Origin: Evansella clarkii
GTDB lineage: Bacteria; Bacillota; Bacilli; Bacillales; Salisediminibacteriaceae
Assembly (NCBI RefSeq): GCF_002019695.1
Contig: NZ_KV917376.1
Coordinates: forward strand, 62,001-126,000
Length of the DNA: 64,000 nucleotides
Direction of reading: 5' to 3'
Part shown: one piece after another, positions 52,964 to 62,383 of the stretch
Layout of the letters: each line of letters opens with the position of its first letter
Position numbering within the stretch: the first letter of the stretch is position 1
The notes under the pieces: generated by a model
Database searches by the model: none
Seen by the model: only the letters and a program-made list of their open reading frames with translations
Told to the model about the DNA's origin: nothing
Position numbers and translations under genes: made by a program

Positions 52964-55117
52964 ATGCTAATGAGTATCAGAGCTATGACAAAGGCAAATC
53001 ATCTTCTTCATCAGCATTACGGATATGATACATTCCGGCCGGGACAGGAAGAGATAATCACTAATATACTGCAAGGCAGACGGAGCATGGGAATTATGCC
53101 TACAGGGGGCGGAAAGTCCATCTGTTACCAGATTCCCTCGTTGATGCTCCCTGGCCTTACCCTTGTAATTTCTCCTTTGATTTCCCTCATGAAGGACCAG
53201 GTGGATGAACTGAATGAAGTTGGCATCCCTTCTACCTTTATAAACAGTACTTTATCCGCTGAAGAAGTTAACGAACGATTGCATTTAATGAAAGAGAGAA
53301 AATATAAACTTGTTTATATAGCTCCTGAGCGCCTGGACGCACCTTCATTTTTACAGCAGATAAAGCGGCTGGAAGTCTCCCTCGTCGCAGTAGATGAAGC
53401 CCATTGTTTATCTCAGTGGGGGCACGATTTTCGTCCAAGCTATCTGAAAACACCAGGGCTTATAAGTGAGTTATTCCCTGAGCCTGCTGTACTGGCACTT
53501 ACAGCTACAGCAACACCGGAAGTTACTTTGGATATTTGCGATGCTCTGAATATTGAAGAAGACAATGTGGTCCAGACAGGATTTGCGAGGGAAAACCTTT
53601 CTTTCCATGTTTTAAAAGGACAGGACCGGGACGCGTATTTAAAAGATTATCTGAACAGGAATGCTTCCCATTCAGGTATTATTTATGCTGCTACAAGAAA
53701 AGAAGTGGAACGTCTTCACAGTTTTCTCGAGCAGAACGGTGTCCAGACCGGCAAGTATCATGGAGGTATGACAAGCAGTGAAAGAGACGAAATGCAGGAG
53801 AAATTCGTCTATGACCAACTGCAGGTTATGGTCGCCACGAATGCCTTTGGTATGGGGATTAACAAGTCTAATGTCAGATTTGTTATTCATTATCAGATTC
53901 CGCGAAACATCGAAAGTTACTACCAGGAGGCTGGCCGTGCCGGCAGAGATGGAGAAGAAAGCGAGTGCCTGCTTCTTTTTTCACCGCAGGATATCCGGAT
54001 TCAGCAGTTCCTGATTGATCAGTCAAACTTAAGTGAACAACGGAAAGAAAATGAATATAAGAAACTACAGGCCATGACCAATTATTGCCACACAGAAAGC
54101 TGTCTCCAGACATACATTCTTGACTATTTCGGGGATGAAGCTTCCAACCCATGCGGAAAGTGCGGCCATTGTACAGATGAACGGGAAACTGAAGATGTTA
54201 CGCGAGAGGCACAGATGGTTTTTTCCTGTATTAAACGAATGAGAGAGCGTTTCGGAAAAACAATGGTGGCACAAGTGTTAACCGGATCAGGGAATAAAAA
54301 GGTAAAAGAGCTCTCTCTGGACAAACTCCCTACATTTGGGTTAATGAAGGAACGAAGCCAGAAGGAGGTAAGCCAGTTCATCGATTATCTCACAGCTTCC
54401 CAGTTTATCTCCATGAGCGACAGCAGTTATCCTGTGCTTCAATTAACAGAAAGGGCACTATATGTATTAAAGGGCGACCTTACTGTTGAGCGGAAAAAAG
54501 AAAAGCAGCCTGTCGAAATCGCACCGAGCCATCCGCTGTTTGAACAGCTCAGATCTCTCCGTTCCCGCCTGGCTAAAGAAGCTGGCATTGCTCCATACAT
54601 GGTTTTCTCAGATAAGACATTAAATGAGCTATGCTTAAAACTGCCTGATACTAAAGCAGAAATGCTTTCTGTAAAAGGAGTCGGAGAACAGAAGTTTGAA
54701 AATTACGGGGAAGAAATACTTTCCGAAATTTCCCGCTTTAAAAATGAGCACCCAGAACTGGCCAGGAATTCGGCGCAGTATACGCCACCTGTACAGCGGC
54801 CAGCGAAAAAAAGAAGCCCAGGGGAAAAAGCAAGTCATCTGGAAACGAGTGAGCTGTTTTTACAAGGGAACAATATGGAAGAAATCGCCGCCCACAGAGA
54901 GATCACTCTCTCCACTGTCCAGGGGCACTTGTTAAAAGCCATGGATGAGGGTGTTGAAATTAATCCCATGGAGCTGGCGGATGAAACAAAACTAAAAATG
55001 ATTCAGGAAAAAATAGCCGAAATCGGTCTGGAAAACGGTTTAAAACCGTTAAAAGAAGCCCTTCCTGAAGAAATAAGCTATTTTGAAATTAAACTTGCAA
55101 TGAAGTGCGGGGGCTAA
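52964..55117 (+). CDS. recQ: RecQ-family ATP-dependent DNA helicase
   Basis: 717 aa. Helicase lobes with MPTGGGKSICYQ (Walker A about 45-53) and VAVDEAHCLSQWGHDFRP. A zinc site formed by Cys residues in CHTESCLQTYIL and PCGKCGHC follows, then a winged-helix part, an HRDC domain (about 520-600, FEQLRSLRSRLAKE) and a C-terminal helix-turn-helix (about 625-690). The full-length domain set exceeds the shorter RecS-type paralogue. It unwinds recombination and repair intermediates 3' to 5'. Start ATG at 52964 or at 52970; GGGGG lies just upstream. Confidence 0.93.
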   Translation: MLMSIRAMTKANHLLHQHYGYDTFRPGQEEIITNILQGRRSMGIMPTGGGKSICYQIPSLMLPGLTLVISPLISLMKDQVDELNEVGIPSTFINSTLSAEEVNERLHLMKERKYKLVYIAPERLDAPSFLQQIKRLEVSLVAVDEAHCLSQWGHDFRPSYLKTPGLISELFPEPAVLALTATATPEVTLDICDALNIEEDNVVQTGFARENLSFHVLKGQDRDAYLKDYLNRNASHSGIIYAATRKEVERLHSFLEQNGVQTGKYHGGMTSSERDEMQEKFVYDQLQVMVATNAFGMGINKSNVRFVIHYQIPRNIESYYQEAGRAGRDGEESECLLLFSPQDIRIQQFLIDQSNLSEQRKENEYKKLQAMTNYCHTESCLQTYILDYFGDEASNPCGKCGHCTDERETEDVTREAQMVFSCIKRMRERFGKTMVAQVLTGSGNKKVKELSLDKLPTFGLMKERSQKEVSQFIDYLTASQFISMSDSSYPVLQLTERALYVLKGDLTVERKKEKQPVEIAPSHPLFEQLRSLRSRLAKEAGIAPYMVFSDKTLNELCLKLPDTKAEMLSVKGVGEQKFENYGEEILSEISRFKNEHPELARNSAQYTPPVQRPAKKRSPGEKASHLETSELFLQGNNMEEIAAHREITLSTVQGHLLKAMDEGVEINPMELADETKLKMIQEKIAEIGLENGLKPLKEALPEEISYFEIKLAMKCGG

Positions 55118-55128
55118 GCTCCCCGCAC
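55106..55128 (+). terminator. GC-rich hairpin at the end of recQ
   Basis: GTGCGGGG pairs with CCCCGCAC around the stop codon. The T-tract is weak. The rest of the gap (55129-55464) shows only an unassigned TATAAT near 55250. Confidence 0.5.
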
Positions 55129-55464
55129 AGAAATGTATTTTACGTATATAATGTTCAGCATACCATTCAGATAACCTGGGTTCACCTCAGTCAAAAAACA
55201 GTTTTGCCGTGGTTCAGGTCTTTTTTTATACCCTGGACTTATCACCTGGTTATAATTTTTCATTGACTCTTCCACGAACTGTTGTTAGGATAAATGTTAG
55301 GAAGTCTGTAGTGCAGGTTTTGCTGTTTATTGTGCTTCCATTGAAAATGCACAGAAAGGGAAAACCGCCACTTACAGATTTAAATTACCTTTAATATATT
55401 ACATGCAGAAGCAATTAATATCTGCAATAAAACCTTAAAAAAAGCTGAAAGAAAGGGGCCAAAA

Positions 55465-56541
55465 ATGAAGGATCTTCACACGTTTGGCTGGTACGCCGCT
55501 CGCGTATCAAAACATTTACCGAAAGAAGCTTTTAAACCAGTACCAACCCGCTTGTTCGGAGGACTCGCCTATTTAATAACAGTGGTTTCCGGGTTCCTTA
55601 TGATAGGGTTACTTAACCTGCATCCACTCCTCAACCTTTTAATTTCAGGCGTAATCGGCCTTAGTTTTGCCGGGCTTGGTTTTTTAGGCCACGAAATTCT
55701 GCACGGGACAGTAGTAAGAAAACCATGGCTTCGCGATTTTCTTGGTGCAGTGGCATTCTGGCCGCTGAGCACCGGGCCGCAGCTCTGGAGAAAATGGCAT
55801 AACCTTACTCACCATGTTCATACACAAAACGATGAAAAAGACCCGGATTCCTGGCCTACACTGGAAAAAATCTCAAAAATGAAGTTCTTAGTCTGGATTT
55901 ACAAGCTTCCTTTACCTGTTCGTGCTTTTTCAGCCTTTGCATCACTCACGGTCCAGTTTACAATGCATTCCCTTAAGTGTTTTATAATGTATATTAAAGA
56001 ATTCCAGCCAAAAAAGCGCCCGAAGGTATGGCTGCAGGCAATACTGCCGTGGGCCACATGGATTGGTTTAATGTTTGTTATGGGATTTGAAAAATGGCTG
56101 TTCGCCTTTCTCATTCCATTATTAATCGCAAACTTTGTGGTGATGGCCTATATCTCAACAAATCACAGGCTGAACCCGATCACACCGGTGAACGATCCGC
56201 TGGCAAACAGCCTGACTGTAACAGTGCCTAAGTGGGTAAATGTTCTCCACTTTAATTTTTCTTACCACACTGAACATCATCTGTTTCCAGCAATGAGTTC
56301 TAAGTATTATCCGCTTGTTAAAGAGCAGATAATTAAGATGTGGCCTGAGCGTTATCACGAGATGCCTATGCATAAGGCACTGGCAGCACTCTGGAAAACT
56401 CCGCGGGTATACTTCCAGCAAAATGAACTGGTGGACCCACAGGGCGGAACAATTTATGGCTCACTGGGCCACGGGCTGGATCCGGAAAATATTTCACCGA
56501 AACCGCAAAGCAGCAACAAAGAGGAAAACAAATCTGGATAA
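55465..56541 (+). CDS. Membrane fatty-acid desaturase
   Basis: 358 aa with AAAGGGGCC ribosome site. Four or more membrane segments, and the three histidine boxes of membrane di-iron desaturases: GHEILHG (His76, His80), WHNLTHH (His112, His116, His117) and YHTEHH (about 270). It introduces a double bond into acyl chains of lipids or acyl-CoA. Substrate and position cannot be read. Single gene with a strong terminator. Confidence 0.88.
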   Translation: MKDLHTFGWYAARVSKHLPKEAFKPVPTRLFGGLAYLITVVSGFLMIGLLNLHPLLNLLISGVIGLSFAGLGFLGHEILHGTVVRKPWLRDFLGAVAFWPLSTGPQLWRKWHNLTHHVHTQNDEKDPDSWPTLEKISKMKFLVWIYKLPLPVRAFSAFASLTVQFTMHSLKCFIMYIKEFQPKKRPKVWLQAILPWATWIGLMFVMGFEKWLFAFLIPLLIANFVVMAYISTNHRLNPITPVNDPLANSLTVTVPKWVNVLHFNFSYHTEHHLFPAMSSKYYPLVKEQIIKMWPERYHEMPMHKALAALWKTPRVYFQQNELVDPQGGTIYGSLGHGLDPENISPKPQSSNKEENKSG

Positions 56542-56550
56542 TAAAATAGT

Positions 56551-56596
56551 AAAAGGGTTCGGTTATTGTCTGATAGACATAACCGAACCCTTTTTG
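56551..56596 (+). terminator. Intrinsic terminator
   Basis: AAAGGGTTCGGTTAT pairs with ATAACCGAACCCTTT, then TTTT. Confidence 0.95.
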
Positions 56597-56741
56597 TTAC
56601 CTGTCGCGGGGCTGAAGATGGAAGACTGCCCTCCATAAATGATAGGCCAGCCTGTCAAACCAGTGAATTGTCTGCACCGTTCGAATGGCTGTATCAAGAA
56701 AAAAACGCTTATTAGCGGGGACTATGATAGATACGTTTTCA

Positions 56742-57830
56742 TCAGATTACATAATATGGCTTGGCCTGGCTGAAATAATTAGGCGAGATCACCTCATTAT
56801 TATATTCAGAATGAAAAATATGGGTTGCAGCAGGGGAAACTGGCGGGATAAGCCAGGTCCAGTCACCTGTTAGCTGTCTGCCATGCTTTCTTTCCAGTTT
56901 CTCGAACTTCCTGAACTGCTCAGCGGCTGTATGATGATCAACAATACTCACCCCTGCTTCCTGGTATGAATGCAGGACTGCTCTGTTTAATTCAACGAGA
57001 GCCCTGTCCTTCCAGAGAGAGGAATTTCTTTTTGGTTCAATCCCTATCGCTTCTGCTACAGCAGGAAGCATATTATACCGGTCTTCATCTGCCAAATTTC
57101 TCGCTCCTATTTCTGTACCCATATACCAGCCATTAAAAGGTGCGGCAGGGTACTTTATTCCTCCGATTTCCAAAAGCATATCGGAAATTGCAGGAAGAGC
57201 ATACCAGCGAAGGCCAAGTGACTCTATTCCTTCATATTCCGGATGCCCGATCGGGACTTCCAGAATTTTCCCCCGGTTTAATTGCTTCCAGACCGGCTGC
57301 TCTCCCCTTAACTGAATTACCAGCGGCAAAATATCAAAAGGGGTTTTCTCTCCCTCCCACCCCAATCCTTCACAAATGCGTGTGAAATCAAGAGACATGG
57401 GATCCCCGGTAATCCCGCTGCCGGAACTATATCCTGCATATCTTATAAGCTGGTGATTCCAGATTCTCAACGGTGCAGCCACTTCTGTCGTATGGGGTGC
57501 AAAGACAGAGATAGTGGGTCTGATTTTCCCCTGATTTTCAGCAAAGTATATATGAGATTCCAGCGCAGAAAAAACTTCCTCTTCCTCGGACAGATGTCTG
57601 TAATCCCTTACTTCCAGACTGTTCCAGAATAACCTGCCAATACATTTGTTGCTGTTCCTCCAGGCCATTTTCGCACCATAGGCAAGCTCTTCGTACGTAT
57701 GAATATAAAACCCTGTATCCTTTACTTGCTCCTTAACTTCTCTTAAACGACCATACAGTTTGTCTTCTATTCCCAGCTCACGATAAGCTGTTTTTAAAAA
57801 GACTTCTGCTTCTCTATAAATATATTCCAT
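56742..57830 (-). CDS. nos: Bacterial nitric oxide synthase oxygenase
   Basis: 362 aa, only the oxygenase part without reductase. Haem thiolate Cys63 in [10 protein letters not shown], the arginine-binding Glu240 in [12 protein letters not shown], and the pterin/dimer region [17 protein letters not shown]. The length matches the B. subtilis enzyme. It oxidises L-arginine to citrulline and NO using electrons from cellular flavodoxin-type reductases; in bacilli NO protects against oxidative stress. Starts ATG at 57830 (GGGGGAAGTA upstream). Confidence 0.95.
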   Translation of the reverse strand: MEYIYREAEVFLKTAYRELGIEDKLYGRLREVKEQVKDTGFYIHTYEELAYGAKMAWRNSNKCIGRLFWNSLEVRDYRHLSEEEEVFSALESHIYFAENQGKIRPTISVFAPHTTEVAAPLRIWNHQLIRYAGYSSGSGITGDPMSLDFTRICEGLGWEGEKTPFDILPLVIQLRGEQPVWKQLNRGKILEVPIGHPEYEGIESLGLRWYALPAISDMLLEIGGIKYPAAPFNGWYMGTEIGARNLADEDRYNMLPAVAEAIGIEPKRNSSLWKDRALVELNRAVLHSYQEAGVSIVDHHTAAEQFRKFEKLERKHGRQLTGDWTWLIPPVSPAATHIFHSEYNNEVISPNYFSQAKPYYVI

Positions 57831-57966
57831 TACTTCCCCCTGTAACTACTGTAGGCTTTCTTCTAAAGATTGAGGCCAGCAGCATTTTGGTTAATTTTCA
57901 TTTTACCACTTAAGATGTGTTCCTCAAAAAGCCTTGCCAATATAGTTGCTGAAATCGTAATCACAA

Positions 57967-58003
57967 CTAAAAATTGGCCTCCTGCCAATTAGGCAGAAGG
58001 CCA
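57967..58003 (-). terminator. Intrinsic terminator
   Basis: TGGCCTCCTGCC pairs with GGCAGAAGGCCA, with TTTTTAG on the minus strand, behind the acyltransferase-like gene. Confidence 0.85.
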
Positions 58004-58045
58004 TATATAAGGGGGGGTAATACACATAATTAATAGCTTCACAGC

Positions 58046-59002
58046 TTAACTGCTGGCGATTTGATAAATTTCACCTGACTGGATGTTCAAACCGTAGGTG
58101 CCCCAGCGGTTTAACACATCAATCTCAGGATCTGACTTCTTTTGCTTATGCTTAATCTTAGCCCAGTTTTTTCTGGGCTGATCCCATTTCTTCCAAAGCT
58201 CAGGCTGATTCATTAATTCTTCTTCAAAAATGGTATAAAACATCTGCATAGTATCCTCAAGATTTTTATCATGAAGCCATAAAGGCTCGTATGCTGTCAG
58301 AACGGCTCTTCCCTGCTCATCCTGCTCCGCCAGTAAAAAACAGACTGGCTTATTCAGTTTTACTGCAAGGCGTAAAATTGAGCCTGGTGTTTTAATTCGG
58401 TTTCCAAGAAAATTTACCAGGACAGGATCAGAGCCTTCTTCATAACCTGCATCACCATCAAGATAGAAATAAAGGCTGTCATTCCCTGCCATCAGGCTGG
58501 ACAATCTTTTGTCAGTACTGATGGTACCTGGAATACACTCATCTACATTATTATCCATGTAGATTTCATTCCAGTCCTTATCCTGTCTTTCTTCATTATG
58601 AGTCGCTCTATCAATCACTCTGTACAGGCTTTGGTCTCCTTCTTCTGCATTTGCTCTTATTTCCAGAGGGATAAACCGGTGGCTTCCGTACTGGAATGAA
58701 ACGAACAGCCCACCGAGATCCAAGACCTTTTTAATATTTTCTTTCCCATTTACCTTCCTGAACCCGGAGAACATTTCCGGCTGTTTTGCATAAAACTTCT
58801 GCACCTGGCGGTAAATTCTGTATTTAACCCATACTTCAAGAAGTTCTGATTCAGTTAAGCTCGTTTTCCTGGCCAAGCCTGAGGACATATTGGACAATGT
58901 CAGTAAATGGTCGTCAAAAAGCCCGTCACAAAAATCTTTCTTAACCTGTTCCGTCATAATAGGATAAAGGTCTTGAATTAGTTCTTTTTCATCAATGACC
59001 AT
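58046..59002 (-). CDS. LpxL/HtrB-like acyltransferase relative with altered catalytic motif
   Basis: 318 aa, no signal peptide or clear membrane anchor. The middle resembles the LpxL/HtrB acyltransferase fold: GGLFVSFQYGSHRFIPLE, SLYFYLDGDAGYEEGSD, VNFLGNRIKTPGSILRLAVK, and a C-terminal helical part ending QPELWKKWD like the family's PEQW block. In active members the first motif is H-x4-D/E; here the aligned positions are Gln104 and Arg109, so ordinary acyl transfer may be lost. It is divergent from the NprR-like regulator gene and could be its target. GGAGGAG ribosome site. Gram-positive cells have no lipid A, so another acyl acceptor or a non-catalytic role is needed. Confidence 0.6.
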   Translation of the reverse strand: MVIDEKELIQDLYPIMTEQVKKDFCDGLFDDHLLTLSNMSSGLARKTSLTESELLEVWVKYRIYRQVQKFYAKQPEMFSGFRKVNGKENIKKVLDLGGLFVSFQYGSHRFIPLEIRANAEEGDQSLYRVIDRATHNEERQDKDWNEIYMDNNVDECIPGTISTDKRLSSLMAGNDSLYFYLDGDAGYEEGSDPVLVNFLGNRIKTPGSILRLAVKLNKPVCFLLAEQDEQGRAVLTAYEPLWLHDKNLEDTMQMFYTIFEEELMNQPELWKKWDQPRKNWAKIKHKQKKSDPEIDVLNRWGTYGLNIQSGEIYQIASS

Positions 59003-59106
59003 TGAATATCTCCTCCTTCTTAACTGTAAATGTTGTAAAGAATAGTACCTTGTTTCCTTCCTGAACAGTAATTTATGATAAGTATAATAAGTCGTGGCTT
59101 AATCAA

Positions 59107-59135
59107 TTAACAGTTCTGTACAATAGTGATAAAAT
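59107..59135 (+). promoter_or_regulatory. Promoter of the first XRE-TPR regulator
   Basis: TTAACA (59107-59112), 17-base spacer, TAAAAT (59130-59135); about 255 bases of leader before the TTG start. On the other strand a TATACT box (59081-59086) probably serves the divergent gene. No convincing gene lies in the 59003-59396 gap. Confidence 0.5.
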
Positions 59136-59396
59136 AAGGATAAATAATTTTTTGAAATAGTGTATTTACTTGTTAATTAAATTCTAGCATCTTTTCTCTT
59201 TTTGCGAATCTTTTGTACAGGTGCAAAACAAACAGGAGGATGAAGGGGCTATCACTGGCGGGAAGCTGTTGTTCTCTATTTTCATAAAACATAAAGTCGT
59301 CAACTGCTAATTTAGTACCTTTTTTCAAATCACTTTCGATATACTTCAAAACTATTTTTAAAAACACCAATTCATTTAGCTAAGGAGGGGAAAGTT

Positions 59397-60671
59397 TTGC
59401 ATATCGGCAATAGATTGAAGAAAATACGCAGTTTAAAAGGGGTTCCACAGTCAAAAGTTTGCAAAGGTATCGTTTCACCCTCCCATTACAGTAATATAGA
59501 AAGTGGACGATATGAGGCATCTGAGGATATACTAGAGTCAATAGCAGAAAGGTTACACGTCCCCACCAAATACTTGGTAGGTATTCATGACGATTCTCCT
59601 ACAACTTCTGAGTTACTCCTTGAGTATGAGAACCTGGTTGAACAAGATACGGAGCAAGCTGATGCGTTTTTCGAAAAGAGAAAAAAACAGCTTGAATACA
59701 TACCATCAATCCACCAGGAAATGGAATACCTGCTGATCAGGTGTATGCATCATCTGAAAAAAGTAGAAATCCCTGAAGCCAAAGAGCGCCACGAAGAATT
59801 AACCTTTTATGTACAAGAGGAAAATCTGGGGGCTTTATCGAATAAGACTAATTACAAGTTTTATTATGTAACCGGCCTGTTAAATTTTTATCTTCGTAAT
59901 TATATCAAAAGTTATAATTTTTTTTACAAGGCATCTAAGCACGCGAAAACCGAACAGGATGAAGCGAGAATTCATTTTAACCTGGCTTTAAATTATTATG
60001 AAATTAATGATATTCATAAAGCATTATTATATGCCCAGGACGCTAAAAAGATCTATATGGATCATCATCTCTGGAAGGAAACTATCGAGGCCTATATAGT
60101 ACTTGGAGTCCTACATATTGAGATTGAAGACTTCAGTTCTGCAAAAGAGGTTCTTAAAAAAGCATTAAACTTAGCGACAGAGAAGGAACTCCAGGTTCAT
60201 TCAGCTAAAATTTTGCATAACCTCGGTCTCATTTATTACAAAACAAAAGAGTATGAGACTAGTCTTAAATACTTAAAAGAAAGTTTAGAAAAGAAGGAAA
60301 AATATGATAACAGTGAGATTTTTGTAACACACTATGTTATCTCCAACATTTATTTGGAAACTCAAGACTTTCGGAAACTAATACTACAACTTTCTCAAGC
60401 TAACAAAATATGTAGAAACAATATTGATAATTACCAGCTAAAGACTATTGAAGCCAACATGGAGTACTTATTATTTAATGTTGATAAATATGAATCTTTA
60501 ATAGAGGAATGTTTAGAATTCTTTAGTACAAACGAACTCTGGGATGACATAATTGAAAATGCTAAGCAATATAGCAATCATCTTTATGAAAATAGGAAAT
60601 ACAAAAAAGCTTTTCATTATCTGGATTTAGAGCTTAAAGCTACTAAAAAAATTTATAAGGAGAGATTATAA
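59397..60671 (+). CDS. NprR-like XRE/TPR quorum-sensing regulator
   Basis: 424 aa from TTG at 59397 (GGAGGGG 6 bases upstream). N-terminal XRE helix-turn-helix (about 5-62, SPSHYSNIESGRYEAS), then about nine tetratricopeptide repeats to the C-terminus (for example ILHNLGLIYYKTKEYETSLKYL). Length, plan and an immediately following small exported peptide match NprR of the RRNPP family, in which the re-imported peptide binds the TPR bundle and changes DNA binding. The stop overlaps the peptide gene ATG. Strongly similar to the regulator at 61044. Confidence 0.88.
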   Translation: MHIGNRLKKIRSLKGVPQSKVCKGIVSPSHYSNIESGRYEASEDILESIAERLHVPTKYLVGIHDDSPTTSELLLEYENLVEQDTEQADAFFEKRKKQLEYIPSIHQEMEYLLIRCMHHLKKVEIPEAKERHEELTFYVQEENLGALSNKTNYKFYYVTGLLNFYLRNYIKSYNFFYKASKHAKTEQDEARIHFNLALNYYEINDIHKALLYAQDAKKIYMDHHLWKETIEAYIVLGVLHIEIEDFSSAKEVLKKALNLATEKELQVHSAKILHNLGLIYYKTKEYETSLKYLKESLEKKEKYDNSEIFVTHYVISNIYLETQDFRKLILQLSQANKICRNNIDNYQLKTIEANMEYLLFNVDKYESLIEECLEFFSTNELWDDIIENAKQYSNHLYENRKYKKAFHYLDLELKATKKIYKERL

Positions 60672-60802
60672 TGAAAAAATTATTAGCAAAAGTATTGGTC
60701 ATAGCCGCCCTAGGAGCATTTTTAGTTGGAGGCCCGCTTAGCGAATCTGCAGGAAAAATGGGAGATATGCCAAGACCTCATAGTACTTTTCAGCTTATGT
60801 AA
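60671..60802 (+). CDS. NprX-like signalling pro-peptide
   Basis: 43 aa starting at ATG 60671, overlapping the regulator stop (TAATG), with AAGGAG 8 bases before it inside the regulator gene. A signal-peptide-like N-terminus (MKKLLAKVLVIAALGAFLVG), then a short tail. The expected mature pheromone would come from the C-terminal part, near RPHSTFQLM. In NprR-NprX systems the peptide is exported by Sec, trimmed outside and re-imported by an oligopeptide permease. The placement and size fit this scheme closely. It is followed by a strong terminator. Confidence 0.8.
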   Translation: MKKLLAKVLVIAALGAFLVGGPLSESAGKMGDMPRPHSTFQLM

Positions 60803-60804
60803 GT

Positions 60805-60840
60805 AAAAAAGTGATGCATCCTGCATCACTTTTTCTTTTT
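60805..60840 (+). terminator. Intrinsic terminator of the regulator-peptide operon
   Basis: AAAAGTGATGCA pairs with TGCATCACTTTT, then TCTTTTT. Confidence 0.95.
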
Positions 60841-60911
60841 ATAAAATGTATAGGTAAGACCATGAAATATTACAATATATTCCTATTTATTTTTTTAAGT
60901 AGTATTGGTAA

Positions 60912-60920
60912 TGTTAAAAT
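60912..60920 (+). promoter_or_regulatory. Extended -10 promoter of the second regulator
   Basis: TGTTAAAAT fits TGnTAnAAT; no clear -35. About 120 bases of leader precede the TTG start at 61044. Confidence 0.4.
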
Positions 60921-61043
60921 AATGAAAAAAGAGTACAAAGACACCTCAAGTAGAAGTTCCTACAAAGCGCCATACATAAATTAACTTTACTTACAAACAC
61001 CACATCAGGAGAATAGTACTTTTCCCGGGAGGAGAGATTTCCA

Positions 61044-62321
61044 TTGCAAATTGGAGGCAGATTGAAACGTCTCAGAAAAATTAAAGGAATAGGACAATCT
61101 AAAATCTGTGAAGGTCTGGTTTCCCCTTCCCACTACAGCAACATAGAAAGCGGAAGGTATGAGGCTTCTCCTGAAGTTCTCAAAAGTATTGCTAAAAGAC
61201 TGGAAGTTCCTAAAAATTACCTGATCGGTATAAATGAACACTCAAATGAAGTTTCTAAATTACTGAATGAATACACAGAATTAATAGACTCAAACCAACT
61301 CGAGAAGGCATCTTACTTTATAAACAAAAATGCTGAAACACTGATTTATATCTCCTCTCTTAAACAGGAGACCGACTATCTTTTATTACGGAGCCTACAT
61401 GAGATAAAAAAATACAACATAGAAGAAGGCCGGCAGTTATATAATGAAGTCTCCCTTTATGTTACTAAAAAGAATTTAATACACTTTTCAAACAGAACTA
61501 AATTTAATTATTACTATATCAGCGGGCTTCTTTACTTTTATGAGCGAAAGTATAAGGAGAGCATTAATATGTACTCTCAAGCACTCCGAAGAGCAGATAA
61601 TGCAAGAGATGAGGCGAAAATGCTTTATAATAGTGCTTTGGCTTATATAAGATTAAATGAAATGAGAAAGGCTTTATCTAATACAAAAAAGACAAAAAAC
61701 ATCTTTTCACAAGTTGGCTCAATAGAGGAACTAATTCATATCTACATTCTTCTCGGGGTTATTTATTTTGAGCTATCAGAATTCGATCCTGCTACCGAAG
61801 AATTAATGAGTGGCCTTAAACTTGCTGAAGAGTACAATTTTGAAGAAGAAAAAGCAAAAATTCTCCATAACCTCGGTCTTGTTTTTTACAAGACAGAAGA
61901 TTATATGGAAGCATTGGAGTATTTTTTTAAGTCCCTTAATATTAAGACACGTATAAGCTCGCCAGATAAGTTTATTACATATTATTCGATACTTAATATA
62001 TACTCCCTGAAGAAAGATACTGAAAACTTAAAAAAATACTTAAATCTGGCAAAAAATGAAGCAAAAACTGCCCATGAAAAAAATCGTTTAAAGACTATCG
62101 AAGCAGATATGGAGCTATTTAACGGAAATGAAGATAAATACGTGCAGTTAAAGGAAAAAAGTTTAAATTACTTCTATGAAAACGAACACTGGCTTGATAT
62201 TGAAAACGAAGCGAAAAAATTAAGTAAGTACTTTTTCGATCTTCGTAAATACAAAAAAGCATATCAATATCTGGAGATGGAAAATCAGGCACTTGAGTAT
62301 TTATACAAAGACAGGGCCTGA
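61044..62321 (+). CDS. Second NprR-like XRE/TPR regulator, without a peptide gene
   Basis: 425 aa from TTG at 61044 (GGGAGGAGAG upstream). Same XRE plus TPR plan as the first; the block VSPSHYSNIESGRYEAS is identical in both, and ILHNLGLVFYKTEDYMEALEY repeats the form of the other's TPRs (central part HNLGLVFYKTEDY). A tandem duplication is the simplest origin. No small exported peptide follows; a terminator begins about 15 bases behind the stop. It may answer to the neighbour's pheromone or be an orphan. Confidence 0.85.
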   Translation: MQIGGRLKRLRKIKGIGQSKICEGLVSPSHYSNIESGRYEASPEVLKSIAKRLEVPKNYLIGINEHSNEVSKLLNEYTELIDSNQLEKASYFINKNAETLIYISSLKQETDYLLLRSLHEIKKYNIEEGRQLYNEVSLYVTKKNLIHFSNRTKFNYYYISGLLYFYERKYKESINMYSQALRRADNARDEAKMLYNSALAYIRLNEMRKALSNTKKTKNIFSQVGSIEELIHIYILLGVIYFELSEFDPATEELMSGLKLAEEYNFEEEKAKILHNLGLVFYKTEDYMEALEYFFKSLNIKTRISSPDKFITYYSILNIYSLKKDTENLKKYLNLAKNEAKTAHEKNRLKTIEADMELFNGNEDKYVQLKEKSLNYFYENEHWLDIENEAKKLSKYFFDLRKYKKAYQYLEMENQALEYLYKDRA

Positions 62322-62336
62322 GTGGCCAGAACCCAA

Positions 62337-62363
62337 AACGGAGCCGGGGGCTCCGTTTTTTTT
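62337..62363 (+). terminator. Intrinsic terminator
   Basis: AACGGAGCC pairs with GGCTCCGTT, followed by a run of nine T. Confidence 0.95.
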
Positions 62364-62383
62364 TGCTGTGGATTCCAGACTTA

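Noticed and set aside
59173-59370. 65-aa minus-strand frame between the acyltransferase and regulator genes
   Set aside because: No ribosome site, overlaps the probable leader of the regulator gene, and no recognisable family.
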